Of a DNA stretch of 53,674 bases, positions 25,104 to 34,370 are shown piece by piece. Under the pieces are notes generated by a model. The model had not been told where the DNA came from, made no database searches, and saw nothing but the letters and a program-made list of their open reading frames with translations. A program made the translations under genes and the position numbers. This DNA is from an uncultured Lachnospiraceae bacterium (GTDB lineage: Bacteria; Bacillota; Clostridia; Lachnospirales; Lachnospiraceae), in contig CANQTG010000005.1 in assembly GCA_947626715.1 (NCBI GenBank), positions 1 through 53,674 on the forward strand, read 5' to 3'. The number at the start of each line of letters is the position of its first letter. Positions within the stretch are counted from its first letter, which is position 1.

Positions 25104-26834
25104 TTATTTCTCGTCTAATTTTGCCTTCAGGGCCGCCGTCAGGGCGTCTACGCGCGTCTGCGCATCCGCAAGGTTCTCTCCCTTAACGCCCATGTAAAAT
25201 TTAATCTTCGGCTCCGTACCGGAGGGCCTTGCGCAGCACCATGAATCATTGGTAAGGTCAAAGTAGAGCACATTGGACTCGGGCAGCCCGGTCGGGGTCT
25301 GCGCCCCCGTCTCAAGATCCGTGATCACGCCGCTCTTATAATCGCGAAGCGCCGTCACCTTCAGCTCCCCAAACTCTTTGGGCGGATTGGCGCGCAGACG
25401 GTCCATGATCTCCGCGATCTGCTTAGAGCCGTCGATCCCCTTTAACGTGATGGAATACTGGCTTTCCTTATAATAGCCGAACTCCTCATACAGATTGAGC
25501 ATCTGATCCCAGAGCGTGATCCCCTGCTTTTTATACCACGCGGCCGCTTCGCACAGGCACATCACCGCAACCACGGCATCCTTGTCCCGCGCGTGCGTAC
25601 CCGCCAGACAGCCGTAGCTCTCTTCCAGACCAAAGACATAATGGCGGCTCCCCGTCTGCTCAAACAGCTTGATCTGCTCGCCGATAAACTTAAAGCCGGT
25701 CAGCACCTCGATACAGGTCAAGCCGTACTTCTCACAGATCGCCTTCGCCATATTCGTAGTGACGATGGTCGTCACCAGCGCGGGATTCTCCGGCATAGCG
25801 CCTATCGCCCGGCGCTCCCGCAGGATATATTCCGCGATCAGCATACCGGACATATTCCCCGTAAAGGGAACATACTTCCCGGTCTTGGTATCCTTCGCAT
25901 AGATCCCGAGACGGTCCGCGTCCGGATCCGTCGCCAGCACAATATCCGCGTCCTTTTCCTCCGCCAGCTTTAAGGCCAGCGTAAACGCTTTGGGATCCTC
26001 GGGATTCGGGTAATCTAACGTAGTAAACGCGGGATCCGGGAGCTCCTGCTCCGGCACAACGTACACATGCTTAAATCCAAGTTCGGAAAGGATACGTCTT
26101 ACCGGCACATTGCCCGTCCCGTGGAAGGGCGTATAGACGATACGGATATCGTCGGCCATCTCCTTTATGACCTCCGGGTGGATGATCTGCTTTTTCAGCT
26201 CCTCCATATAGGCGTCGTCGATCTCCTTCCCGATCACGGTATAGAGCCCGTCCGCCTCAGCCTTTGCCTTATCCATCGTCTTTACGGTATGATAATCCGT
26301 TACGGCCTTGACATGCTCGATGATCTCCCTGTCCTTAGGCGCGGTCACCTGCGCGCCGTCCTCCCAGTACACCTTATAGCCGTTATATTCCGGCGGATTG
26401 TGGCTGGCCGTCACAACGATACCCGAAATGCAGCCCAGCTTCCTGACAGCGAAGGAAAGCTCCGGCGTAGGGCGCAGCGCGTCGAACACATAGGCCTTTA
26501 TCCCGTTCGCCGCCATGCACAGCGCCGCTTCGTCGGCAAATTCCGGCGACATCAGTCTGGAATCATACGCGATCGCGATCCCCTTTTCTTTGCCTCCCTT
26601 TTCTAAGATATAGTTGGCAAGCCCCTGCGTCGCTTTTCTGACCGTGTAAATATTCATACGGTTCGTACCCGCCCCGATCACACCGCGCAGGCCGCCCGTA
26701 CCGAACTCCAGCTCCTTATAAAAGCGGTCCTCGATCTCCACCTCATTGTCTGCGATCCCGCGCAGCTCCTTCTTGGTCGCCTCGTCAAAATACGAATCCT
26801 CCAGCCAAAACCGATATTCCTCTTTGTAACTCAT
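25104..26834 (-). CDS. Phosphohexomutase (phosphoglucomutase/phosphomannomutase)
   Basis: This is a 576-residue alpha-D-phosphohexomutase of the long PgcA type. The active-site serine loop is VVTASHNPPEYNGYK, the metal-binding loop is DPDADRLGI, the sugar-binding loop is GLEESYG and the phosphate-binding loop is RPSGTEPKIKFYMG. It interconverts sugar 6- and 1-phosphates, here probably glucose-1-phosphate, the substrate of RfbA encoded in the same operon. An AGGAGG lies 7-8 nt before the ATG. Specificity for glucose over mannose is inferred from its length and the rfb neighbours. Confidence 0.94.
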   Translation of the reverse strand: MSYKEEYRFWLEDSYFDEATKKELRGIADNEVEIEDRFYKELEFGTGGLRGVIGAGTNRMNIYTVRKATQGLANYILEKGGKEKGIAIAYDSRLMSPEFADEAALCMAANGIKAYVFDALRPTPELSFAVRKLGCISGIVVTASHNPPEYNGYKVYWEDGAQVTAPKDREIIEHVKAVTDYHTVKTMDKAKAEADGLYTVIGKEIDDAYMEELKKQIIHPEVIKEMADDIRIVYTPFHGTGNVPVRRILSELGFKHVYVVPEQELPDPAFTTLDYPNPEDPKAFTLALKLAEEKDADIVLATDPDADRLGIYAKDTKTGKYVPFTGNMSGMLIAEYILRERRAIGAMPENPALVTTIVTTNMAKAICEKYGLTCIEVLTGFKFIGEQIKLFEQTGSRHYVFGLEESYGCLAGTHARDKDAVVAVMCLCEAAAWYKKQGITLWDQMLNLYEEFGYYKESQYSITLKGIDGSKQIAEIMDRLRANPPKEFGELKVTALRDYKSGVITDLETGAQTPTGLPESNVLYFDLTNDSWCCARPSGTEPKIKFYMGVKGENLADAQTRVDALTAALKAKLDEK

Positions 26835-26877
26835 TCCTATACCTCCTGCTTTTTATATTTTGATCTCCCTTATGCCC

Positions 26878-28866
26878 CTATGGGATACGCAGGGAGAAAT
26901 CGCTCCGATCCAGTGAAAAATTGGGATTGTAATACGGATCGCCCGCCGCCAGCGCCTCTTTCCATTTCTCCCTGAAATGTGCGGATTCCTCGTCGTAGCG
27001 CCGCGCCCGCTCCCCCGTATCGTCCATGCCCCTAGATTTGGATTCAAAATGGTACAACTCCGCGAACGGGGTGAACACGTTCAACAGCCCCATTTCACGC
27101 AGCCGCAGGCAGAAATCCACATCGTTCAGCGCCACCGCAAAGCTCTCGTCCAGACCTCCCAGCAGATCATACCAGCGTTTCCTGACCAGCAGGCAGGCTC
27201 CCGTCACCGCGGACACGTCCTGCGCATAACACAGCCTTCCCATATATCCTACGTTTTCTATATTTACCCGATAATGGGTATGTCCCGCGGTGCGGTGCGC
27301 GCCCAGTCCCAGCACGATACCCGCATGTTGTATCGTCTTGTCCGCATAATAGAGCTTCGCGCCTACCGCGCCCACGTCCTCACGCTGCCCATACATCAGC
27401 ATCTCTTCGATCCAATTTACCGTGATGACCTGCGTATCGTTATTGAGCAGCAGCAAAAATTCCCCTTCCGCAAAGGAAGCCCCGAAATTGTTGATCTTGG
27501 AATAATTGAACTCCCCTTCATATTTTACGATACGCACCTGCGGATGCCTGCCAATCTCCTCATAGTAATCGCGGATCGCCTGCGACTTGGAGCCGTTCTC
27601 AATGACTATGATCTCATAATTCGTATAGGTGCTCAGATCCAGTATCGATCCGATACAGCGGCTCAGATCCTCATAGTGCTCTTTATTCGGGATCAGGATA
27701 GATACTCGCGGGCAGGCAGTAAGCTGATAGCGGATGCGGAAGATCGTCTCAAACGCCCTCGTGCTCGTGATCTCAAACCCCGAGAAGCCGCAACCGCGCA
27801 GATGGTCCGCCACCGCGCTGCGCGCCGACTCGATACAGTACTCCTTCGCGCTGATACCCGAGGCTACGCTCGCCTTATGCGAACGCCAGTAATAAAGCAG
27901 CTTCGGCACATGCACGACCTTCTGGGCCCTAGTCGTTAGGCGCAGGATCATATCGTGGTCCTGACTGCCGTCAAACTCGGAGCGGAACAGCTCCGTCTCC
28001 TCCAGCAGCGCTCTGGAAAAGGCGCTGAAATGGCAGATATAGTTATTGGCCCGCAGATTGTCGATCGCATAATCCGGCTTGAAATGCAGCGTGATCATCT
28101 TATCGATATTGCCGTTTTTAAAGGTCGCCTCGTCGCAGTAGATATAATCGGCGTCCTGTTCGCAGATCACCTTCATATATTCGTACAGGACCGCCGGGTG
28201 CAGGATATCGTCATGGTCAAACAGGGCGATATACTGGCCGCTGGACATACGGTAGCATTCGTTGGTATTGCCGGAGATCCCCTCGTTTTTTTCCAGCTTT
28301 TGATAGCGGATCCGCCCGTCCTGCGCCCTCATCTTTTCACAGTATTCCCCGACATAGGAATGCTCCGCGTCCGAACCGTCCGCGAGGCACAGCTCCCATT
28401 TGGGATAGGTCTGCGCCCTGACGGAATCGATCATCTCCGCCAGAAAGCGTTTCGGCGTATTATATAACGGCACTAGGATACTGAACGTGATCTCCTTCGG
28501 AAATACAGTTTCCCGCATTTCCTTCGCTTCCTTTGCCGTCGGAAAGCTCGCCCTGCCATGCAGACGCATCGCCTTTCTCTCGATCAGCTTGCTGCGCAGC
28601 TTACGCACGATCCCGCGCGGGCTGCCCAACCGCACAAGGCGGTCCTTCATGCGTATCATCCAGTGCATGACGCTCCGCAGCGGCCCCGTCGCCTTCCAGA
28701 TAGGATTGTTCTTGATCCGTTTCAGTTTAACATCCAGATCCTCCGCCTGCGCCTTTGCATCCGCTAATCTGGCCGCCAGCTCGGCGTTTTTCTGCTTTTC
28801 CTTCTCATAAGCCTGCCGATAGTATTCCAGAAGGGCGGCCTGACTTTCATTTTCCGTATTGCTCAT
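26878..28866 (-). CDS. Large glycosyltransferase with two family 2 domains and a coiled-coil head
   Basis: The start at 28866 (MSNTENES) is set by a GGGAG 6 nt upstream; the longer frame from 29151 reads through the preceding gene in another frame. The 662-residue protein has a coiled coil at about 8-50. A GT2 domain at about 115-340 carries FSILVPLYNTPKRF, FDHDDILHP and YCDEATF. A second GT2 domain at about 370-620 carries RVSILIPNKEHYEDL, IENGSKSQAI, LNNDTQVI and FAVALNDVDFCLRLRE. It probably extends the exported polysaccharide in the cytosol. It overlaps the previous gene by 20 nt, so the two glycosyltransferases are probably made together. Confidence 0.9.
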   Translation of the reverse strand: MSNTENESQAALLEYYRQAYEKEKQKNAELAARLADAKAQAEDLDVKLKRIKNNPIWKATGPLRSVMHWMIRMKDRLVRLGSPRGIVRKLRSKLIERKAMRLHGRASFPTAKEAKEMRETVFPKEITFSILVPLYNTPKRFLAEMIDSVRAQTYPKWELCLADGSDAEHSYVGEYCEKMRAQDGRIRYQKLEKNEGISGNTNECYRMSSGQYIALFDHDDILHPAVLYEYMKVICEQDADYIYCDEATFKNGNIDKMITLHFKPDYAIDNLRANNYICHFSAFSRALLEETELFRSEFDGSQDHDMILRLTTRAQKVVHVPKLLYYWRSHKASVASGISAKEYCIESARSAVADHLRGCGFSGFEITSTRAFETIFRIRYQLTACPRVSILIPNKEHYEDLSRCIGSILDLSTYTNYEIIVIENGSKSQAIRDYYEEIGRHPQVRIVKYEGEFNYSKINNFGASFAEGEFLLLLNNDTQVITVNWIEEMLMYGQREDVGAVGAKLYYADKTIQHAGIVLGLGAHRTAGHTHYRVNIENVGYMGRLCYAQDVSAVTGACLLVRKRWYDLLGGLDESFAVALNDVDFCLRLREMGLLNVFTPFAELYHFESKSRGMDDTGERARRYDEESAHFREKWKEALAAGDPYYNPNFSLDRSDFSLRIP

Positions 28867-30841
28867 AGACACTCCCGCCTTTGACGCAGATACGCGCCTT
28901 CGTCCTTTGATATAGTCTCTGTCTGGTGCAGCGGTCCCTCGCCAGCATGGAAACGGTATATTCCCCATGCGGCAGCGCGCCGCGCGGGATCCGGCACACA
29001 AATCCCGCCAATGCCACATTCTTTTGCTGCGGCAGGATCGCCGCGACGTCCTTGCGGTATCTTGACAAGACCGCCGCCTCGTAGATCTCCCCGCCGCCTC
29101 TCTGCAGTAGCAGGCGCCTTTCATAGCGGCAGTTGTCCATACCCAGCACATACGACCAGCCTTCTATCCAGTATACATCGTCGCGCTCGGTAAATTCCAG
29201 TTTCTTTTCCTCACGGGCATGTTCCACATTGACGATCAGGCAGCCGTTTTCCCACTGCGCGGGCTCGTTCCCCTTCCATCGCCTGACCGGCGTATAATAG
29301 TCTCTTTTTTCATAATCATAAAGGAAATCGGGCAGATACAGATTAGAATGCTGCGCCAGATTCCCACTGTAAAATGGATCGAAGCCCTTTAAGGACGGAT
29401 GCCGTTCATACAGCGTGTCCTTTTCCTGCAAAAGGCGCAGCCACTTTTCGTCGGAGAGATTGTCGTCCCCCCGACTCAGGGATTCATGGTGGAAGAGCGT
29501 CACGTCGTTTCGCAGGATATTATAATATCCCCGCTCGCAGAGCGTATAGCAGAGATCCACGTCGTTATAGGATACCGCCAGCCCTTCAAAAAATCCTCCG
29601 GCTTCCCAAAATACCTCCGTCCGTATGAGCAGACAGGCCGCCGTCACCCCTATCATATCATAAATATGCCGATTCTGCCCATGATAATACGCGATTTCAT
29701 CATGCTGCTTTAGTAATTTATGCACGGGCCCCACCCGCAGGTTCGTGATTCCGATATGCTGGATCAGATCGCCCTGCGGATATAAGAGCTTTGCGCCGAC
29801 AGCCCCCGCATACGGCCGCGCGGCCGCCTCCGCCAGCTTTACGAGCCAGAGGGGCTCGACGATCTCCATATCGTCGTTTAAAAAGAGCAGATACCTTCCC
29901 TTCGCCTCTTTGGCCCCCAGATTACACATGACCGAAAAATTAAAGGGCATTGGCCGGTACAGATACCGGAAATCAAATTCCTGCGCCATCTCCTCTAATA
30001 TCCTTCGATTCTCCGGCAGGCTGCCGTTATCCACAACGATCAGCTCCAGCCCCAAAAGGGCTCCCCGCTCCGTTTCCAGCGACGTCCCTTCCCGCAGTCC
30101 CAAAAGGCAGCGCCGCAGGGTCTCCGGATGGTCTTTGGACGGAACGATCACGGAGATCGTCTCCCCGCCTTCTTCCCCGCGGCCCGCTCTGCATGGGGCC
30201 GCGCAGTCCCCTTCCTTTTCCAGATCGGCGGCCTCCCTATCTTCTTTTTCCAGATCGGCGGCCTCGATATCCTTTTTTTCCCGCTTCATATGGATCAGCA
30301 CTTTTCCAATCGGCGCAATGGCCTTTTCCCCGCCGTTTGCCGGGATCCATTCCTTTGACGTGATCTTTTCGGTCAAGGCCAGCAGCAGCCGATATGCCGC
30401 CGCGCCGCTGCAGTCCGTCAGGCACTCCTGCCAAAGCTTCGGCTCCATATCCGCCAGCAGCTCCCTGCGCGCCGCGAAATAATGCCCGAAATACTGGAAG
30501 CTCCCCAGCGTATCCGGCGACCACTGCGGCTTAAACCACGGCGAATGCCGTCTGCCCTCTTCATCGAGGCAGTCTTCGTCCGCGTAGGCCAGCATAACGG
30601 CGGGATGGCGCGCAAAAAAATCCGCCGTCACCCCCGCCGCCTTTTCCTCGACAACGCCGTCCCGATCCGCAAATATGACGATATCGCCGCCCGCTTTGGG
30701 ATAACGCAGCTTCTTCCAGCCCTCGTTATGCAGATACCACTGTCTGTAAACGTCTTCCTGCCGCTCTACTTCTTGGACGTACCTTTCATAACATATCGTA
30801 TTTAATTTATCCCGAATCAGCGCCTTTATCTTGGAAACCAT
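28847..30841 (-). CDS. Glycosyltransferase family 2 with degenerate first domain and a C-terminal beta domain
   Basis: The protein has 664 residues. Residues about 50-170 resemble the latter part of a GT-A domain (VIFADRDGVV, YADEDCLDEEG, SPWFKPQWSPD) without a clear nucleotide-binding start, so this half may be non-catalytic. A charged linker carries a tandem 10-residue repeat (EAADLEKEDR). A complete GT2 domain follows at about 225-480 (ISVIVPSKDHPETL, VVDNGSLPENR, LNDDMEIVEP, VSYNDVDLCYTL). The last ~130 residues form a beta-rich domain of unknown role. The start overlaps the methyltransferase-kinase gene by 16 nt. It most likely acts on the same polysaccharide as its neighbour. Confidence 0.87.
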   Translation of the reverse strand: MVSKIKALIRDKLNTICYERYVQEVERQEDVYRQWYLHNEGWKKLRYPKAGGDIVIFADRDGVVEEKAAGVTADFFARHPAVMLAYADEDCLDEEGRRHSPWFKPQWSPDTLGSFQYFGHYFAARRELLADMEPKLWQECLTDCSGAAAYRLLLALTEKITSKEWIPANGGEKAIAPIGKVLIHMKREKKDIEAADLEKEDREAADLEKEGDCAAPCRAGRGEEGGETISVIVPSKDHPETLRRCLLGLREGTSLETERGALLGLELIVVDNGSLPENRRILEEMAQEFDFRYLYRPMPFNFSVMCNLGAKEAKGRYLLFLNDDMEIVEPLWLVKLAEAAARPYAGAVGAKLLYPQGDLIQHIGITNLRVGPVHKLLKQHDEIAYYHGQNRHIYDMIGVTAACLLIRTEVFWEAGGFFEGLAVSYNDVDLCYTLCERGYYNILRNDVTLFHHESLSRGDDNLSDEKWLRLLQEKDTLYERHPSLKGFDPFYSGNLAQHSNLYLPDFLYDYEKRDYYTPVRRWKGNEPAQWENGCLIVNVEHAREEKKLEFTERDDVYWIEGWSYVLGMDNCRYERRLLLQRGGGEIYEAAVLSRYRKDVAAILPQQKNVALAGFVCRIPRGALPHGEYTVSMLARDRCTRQRLYQRTKARICVKGGSVYEQYGK
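30216..30275 (-). repeat. In-frame 30-bp tandem duplication inside a glycosyltransferase gene
   Basis: Two copies of a 30-bp unit lie head to tail. The first 20 bases of each (30216-30235 and 30246-30265) are identical. The unit encodes EAADLEKE plus two variable residues, so copy-number change would not shift the frame. Confidence 0.8.
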
Positions 30842-32931
30842 AACTTCCCTCTGTGCGGCCCTTTCCTTTCTCCGGCCTTCCCCGCAATGCTTTCCGCCGT
30901 TTCCATAGAGATACGGGTGATCTCCAATTCCGCGTACAGGCCGCCGTCCATATTCAGAAATGTCACGCCCGGATCCTGCGTGGCAAACGCGGCCGTATCT
31001 TTGGAAATTAATTTACCATTTAATTTTATATTTTTATCATGTAATGATAACGACCGTTTTTCATTTTGAAGCGTTACAAACCGCACTATGCAGGGCTCCA
31101 TCGCGGGATCCAGCCGCAGCGCCCGCCGTCCCGCTTTTGCTTCTATCTTTACCGTAACGGGTTTTCCCTCCCTATCGCCGACAGGCAGAAAATACGACGT
31201 CTCTTCGGAAAAACCGTTCCCGTTGTCCTCGTAGATCTGGATCCGGTTATGCCGGCGCGCCTCCAGATAACGATACGCCAGAGCGGCGGCGGGAATGATC
31301 GCCTGATCGATGGCGTTTCGTATCTCCACCATGGAAAGACGCTCTCCGGTCGAATATTTCTGAAACGCCCTCTCGTTCTCTGCCAGCGTCTCAAGCAGGG
31401 CGTCCCCGTATCCGAAACGCTCCCGCAGCAGCGAAAGGCTCTGCCGCTTTCTCTGCTCGGAGCCAAGTCCGTAGCAGTACAGCGCCCTCGCGCACAGCTC
31501 CTCCGCCGAGGGGACGGCAAAATCCCCCCGCCCTTTGAAAGCTCCCTCTCCTTTGGGAAATACCCACTCATAATCGATCAGGTGCCAGACGTCCTTTTCC
31601 ACGATGATGTTAGAAAAGATAAAATCATAGTCATATACGGGCGCATGGCGCGGATAAGCCGCCAGCGCGCAGAATCTTTCAAAGAGCGCCTCAAACCCCG
31701 CCGTATCGCCCAGCACCAGCCGCTCATCTAACGTTTCCTCCAGCGTCCGGCCCTCCAGAAAGTCAAAGACCGCCTCTTTCCCGTCCAGACGGCAGTGGTT
31801 GATCAAAAGGCCGCTGCCCGCATACGCCTCCTCCATCTGCCTGCAGCTCTCCTGCAGCCTTTCCACATGCGCCTCCGCCTGCCGCGTCAGCGGGACTTTA
31901 CGGACGAAAAGCCCTTCCTCTCCCCTTCGGATCTCCGTTCGGATCGCGTACTGTGGCGCTCTGTCATTGGAATATTTACTGTAGACGACCGGCAGCGCCT
32001 CCCCGACGACCAGCAGATAGGAATTGGAAAATTCGGGGAACAGCCCTTCCTGTATCAGACTGTCAAACGCCTGCTTTTCGTCAAACAGTAACAGCCGCTC
32101 CCTGTCAAAATTACGCATGTTATCGGAAAGCTCCCCGAGCTTCGGCAGACGCGCATCCGAATACAGGCAGCTCATAAACTTATAATCGGGATAGGGATAA
32201 TAGAAAGAGAAGTCCGTTACCGCGTTCTGCGCGCACAGCCGCTCCAGCTCTTTTTTCGTAAACGTGCGGACGCCGCCGCCCCGCGGATAATTTTCAATGC
32301 CGTCAAAATAGGCCCCCAGATGATCCTCCTGACAGCCCGCCCAGTATTTCAGGCCGAAACGGTTCTCGATCGCGATCACCAGCCTGCCATGCTCCGCCAG
32401 ATGTCGCCGCAGGATCGTCAAAAACCTGCCGAAGGGATCCGTCCCCCCGATATAGCTCTGTCCGTATTCAAATACGCCGATCAAAAAAATGTAATCGTAA
32501 TCGCAGGGAAGGGAGGGCTCTATCGTTTCAAAATTCCCCAGCCGGATCGTGACGTTTCCGCATTCCCGGTTCCGGTACGCATTGATCAGGCTGCGCTTTC
32601 GGGAGAGCTCGATACAGGTGACGCTCCCCGCTCCCCTCGCCAGCGCGCCCGTGACCGCGCCGCAGCCGGAACCTACCTCCAATACCTTGTCCGTCTTTTT
32701 AAAGGGGAGCCAGCTCACGATATTTTCCCGCAGCGCGGAAAGATGATAGAGGATCGGCCAGCTCTTCCTCTCTTCTATAATCTTTGCGTATCCGGCCGGC
32801 GAAGCCTCTTGGACGATCTGAAGCAGCTCGTCCTCGACCGCCCCGTCGCAGTACAGATCCTCTCCCGGATAATAGCTGCGATCGATCGTGACCCGCCCGA
32901 TTTTTTCCGTCTTTTCCGTCTTTTCCGTCAT
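30826..32931 (-). CDS. Methyltransferase-kinase fusion (WbdD-like architecture)
   Basis: The start at 32931 lies one base after the Wzt stop with AAAGGA upstream; an ATG 9 nt earlier is possible. The protein has 701 residues. A class I SAM methyltransferase occupies about 60-240 (motif I VLEVGSGCGAVTG at 83-95, CIELSRKR, LGNFETIEP). Residues about 340-470 look like an aminoglycoside/choline kinase fold: GLFVRKVPL, the hinge FDFLEGRTL, the catalytic loop DFIFSN (Asp436, Asn441) and the metal-binding LIDYEW (Asp453). About 200 further residues end in a beta-rich region. E. coli WbdD, a methyltransferase-kinase, caps O9a chains and sets their length. Its position next to Wzt supports a similar capping role (inference). 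Confidence 0.78.
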   Translation of the reverse strand: MTEKTEKTEKIGRVTIDRSYYPGEDLYCDGAVEDELLQIVQEASPAGYAKIIEERKSWPILYHLSALRENIVSWLPFKKTDKVLEVGSGCGAVTGALARGAGSVTCIELSRKRSLINAYRNRECGNVTIRLGNFETIEPSLPCDYDYIFLIGVFEYGQSYIGGTDPFGRFLTILRRHLAEHGRLVIAIENRFGLKYWAGCQEDHLGAYFDGIENYPRGGGVRTFTKKELERLCAQNAVTDFSFYYPYPDYKFMSCLYSDARLPKLGELSDNMRNFDRERLLLFDEKQAFDSLIQEGLFPEFSNSYLLVVGEALPVVYSKYSNDRAPQYAIRTEIRRGEEGLFVRKVPLTRQAEAHVERLQESCRQMEEAYAGSGLLINHCRLDGKEAVFDFLEGRTLEETLDERLVLGDTAGFEALFERFCALAAYPRHAPVYDYDFIFSNIIVEKDVWHLIDYEWVFPKGEGAFKGRGDFAVPSAEELCARALYCYGLGSEQRKRQSLSLLRERFGYGDALLETLAENERAFQKYSTGERLSMVEIRNAIDQAIIPAAALAYRYLEARRHNRIQIYEDNGNGFSEETSYFLPVGDREGKPVTVKIEAKAGRRALRLDPAMEPCIVRFVTLQNEKRSLSLHDKNIKLNGKLISKDTAAFATQDPGVTFLNMDGGLYAELEITRISMETAESIAGKAGERKGPHRGKLWFPR

Positions 32932-32932
32932 A

Positions 32933-34360
32933 TCATACATCCTTTACGACAAGCTCCGTTCCCATATCAAAATACCCTACGGTATTTTTATCCGATATGA
33001 CCGTAATATTCATTACGTCATACAGTCTGTGATATACGGCAAACCGGTCGCCCTCATAGCCGGTAAGGCCGAGCGAGATCAGATATTCCCCGCCCTGAAG
33101 CGTCATCTTCTGGGTAAAGACCGCTTCCTTTTTCTCTCCCTTAGCGACCGGCTCTAAAAACGCCTTTTCCACCATCGAATTGGTTCCCGTGATCTCGACG
33201 CCAAGCGCGTTCTTGATCGAGCAGGCAAAGATCGGCGCGGGAAGATCTTCATAAAATTCCGCCCGCATATGCACGGAGAAAACGCTGCCCTTGAGTACGG
33301 CGTTCGTATGCATTCCCTTTTCATCCGTAATAAAATACTCCGTGATCAGCGCCTGCCGGCTCCCATATTCCAGCGTGTCGATCTCTTCTGGAACGTCCGC
33401 TCCACCTTCCAAGCCATCCGGCGATCCGTCTTTGTTTTCCGCCCTTTCCTCTCCGCGCCCCGTCTCCTGCGGGGAGCCTTTCCCGCCGGATATATCCGCC
33501 GCGCGCGCGCCCTTCTCGGTAGCCGCGCCGCCTGCCCTGCCCCGCGCGCCCATCGCCGCATACGCCTTTATGCCGGCGTCCTCCGCCAGATCGGTCCCGT
33601 GCTCCGCCTCCTCCGCTATGGCGTACTGTCCCACCAGCACCTGCTTATAAAGATCGATCATGTCCCGCGGGGAGCCCTCCGAGAGCTTTTCCCCCTTATT
33701 CAAAAGCACCGCCCGGTCGCAGTATTTGCTGATACTGCTCAGGTCGTGGCTCACAAACAGGATCGTCTTGCCCATATTTTTAAATTCTTCAAACTTATGA
33801 TAGCACTTTGCCTGAAAGAAGACGTCTCCGACCGAAAGAGCCTCGTCCACGATCAGGATCTCCGGATCGATATTGATCGCAACGGCAAAGGCGAGACGGA
33901 CAAACATGCCGCTCGAATAAGTCTTCACCGGCTGGTAGACATAGTCCCCAATATCCGCAAATTCCAGTATGCCTTCCAGCTTCTCGTCGATCTCCTCTCT
34001 GGAAAATCCGATCATCGTCCCGTTTAAGTAGATATTTTCAATCCCGTTGTACTCCATGTTAAAGCCCGCGCCCAGCTCCAACAGGGCCGAGATCCGTCCG
34101 TCCACCTCGACGCTGCCCGAGCTCGGATTCACTACGCCGGTAATGATCTTTAAGAGCGTCGATTTGCCGGAGCCGTTTGTCCCGATGATACCGACCGTTT
34201 CCCCCCTTCGGATCTCCAGATCGATCCCGCGCAGGGCATAATGCTCCTTATAGCGCTTCCTGCGGGAGAATCCCAGCGCTTCCTTGAGCCGGTCGATGGG
34301 CTTGTCATATAATTTATAGATCTTATTTAGATTTTGAACGGAAATCGCAATCTGCTCCAT
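32933..34360 (-). CDS. Polysaccharide ABC exporter ATPase with C-terminal glycan-recognition domain (Wzt-like)
   Basis: The start at 34360 has a GAGG 9 nt upstream, giving 475 residues. The ATPase domain (about 1-250) has Walker A GTNGSGKST (60-68), the ABC signature YSSGMFVRLAFA and Walker B EILIVDEALSVGD, all typical of the Wzt/TagH export group. A low-complexity Gly/Arg/Glu linker (about 265-325) leads to a beta-sandwich C-terminal domain of ~150 residues (YGSRQALITEYFITDEKG ... GGEYLISLGL). In E. coli O9a such a domain binds the capped end of the chain before export. The partner permease gene is immediately upstream and the proposed capping enzyme is downstream. Confidence 0.93.
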   Translation of the reverse strand: MEQIAISVQNLNKIYKLYDKPIDRLKEALGFSRRKRYKEHYALRGIDLEIRRGETVGIIGTNGSGKSTLLKIITGVVNPSSGSVEVDGRISALLELGAGFNMEYNGIENIYLNGTMIGFSREEIDEKLEGILEFADIGDYVYQPVKTYSSGMFVRLAFAVAINIDPEILIVDEALSVGDVFFQAKCYHKFEEFKNMGKTILFVSHDLSSISKYCDRAVLLNKGEKLSEGSPRDMIDLYKQVLVGQYAIAEEAEHGTDLAEDAGIKAYAAMGARGRAGGAATEKGARAADISGGKGSPQETGRGEERAENKDGSPDGLEGGADVPEEIDTLEYGSRQALITEYFITDEKGMHTNAVLKGSVFSVHMRAEFYEDLPAPIFACSIKNALGVEITGTNSMVEKAFLEPVAKGEKKEAVFTQKMTLQGGEYLISLGLTGYEGDRFAVYHRLYDVMNITVISDKNTVGYFDMGTELVVKDV

Positions 34361-34370
34361 ATCGTTCCCT

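Noticed and set aside
28867-29151. 95-residue N-terminal extension of the glycosyltransferase at 26878-28866
   Set aside because: It lies out of frame inside the upstream gene, is Cys/Arg/Trp-rich, and a good RBS supports the start at 28866.
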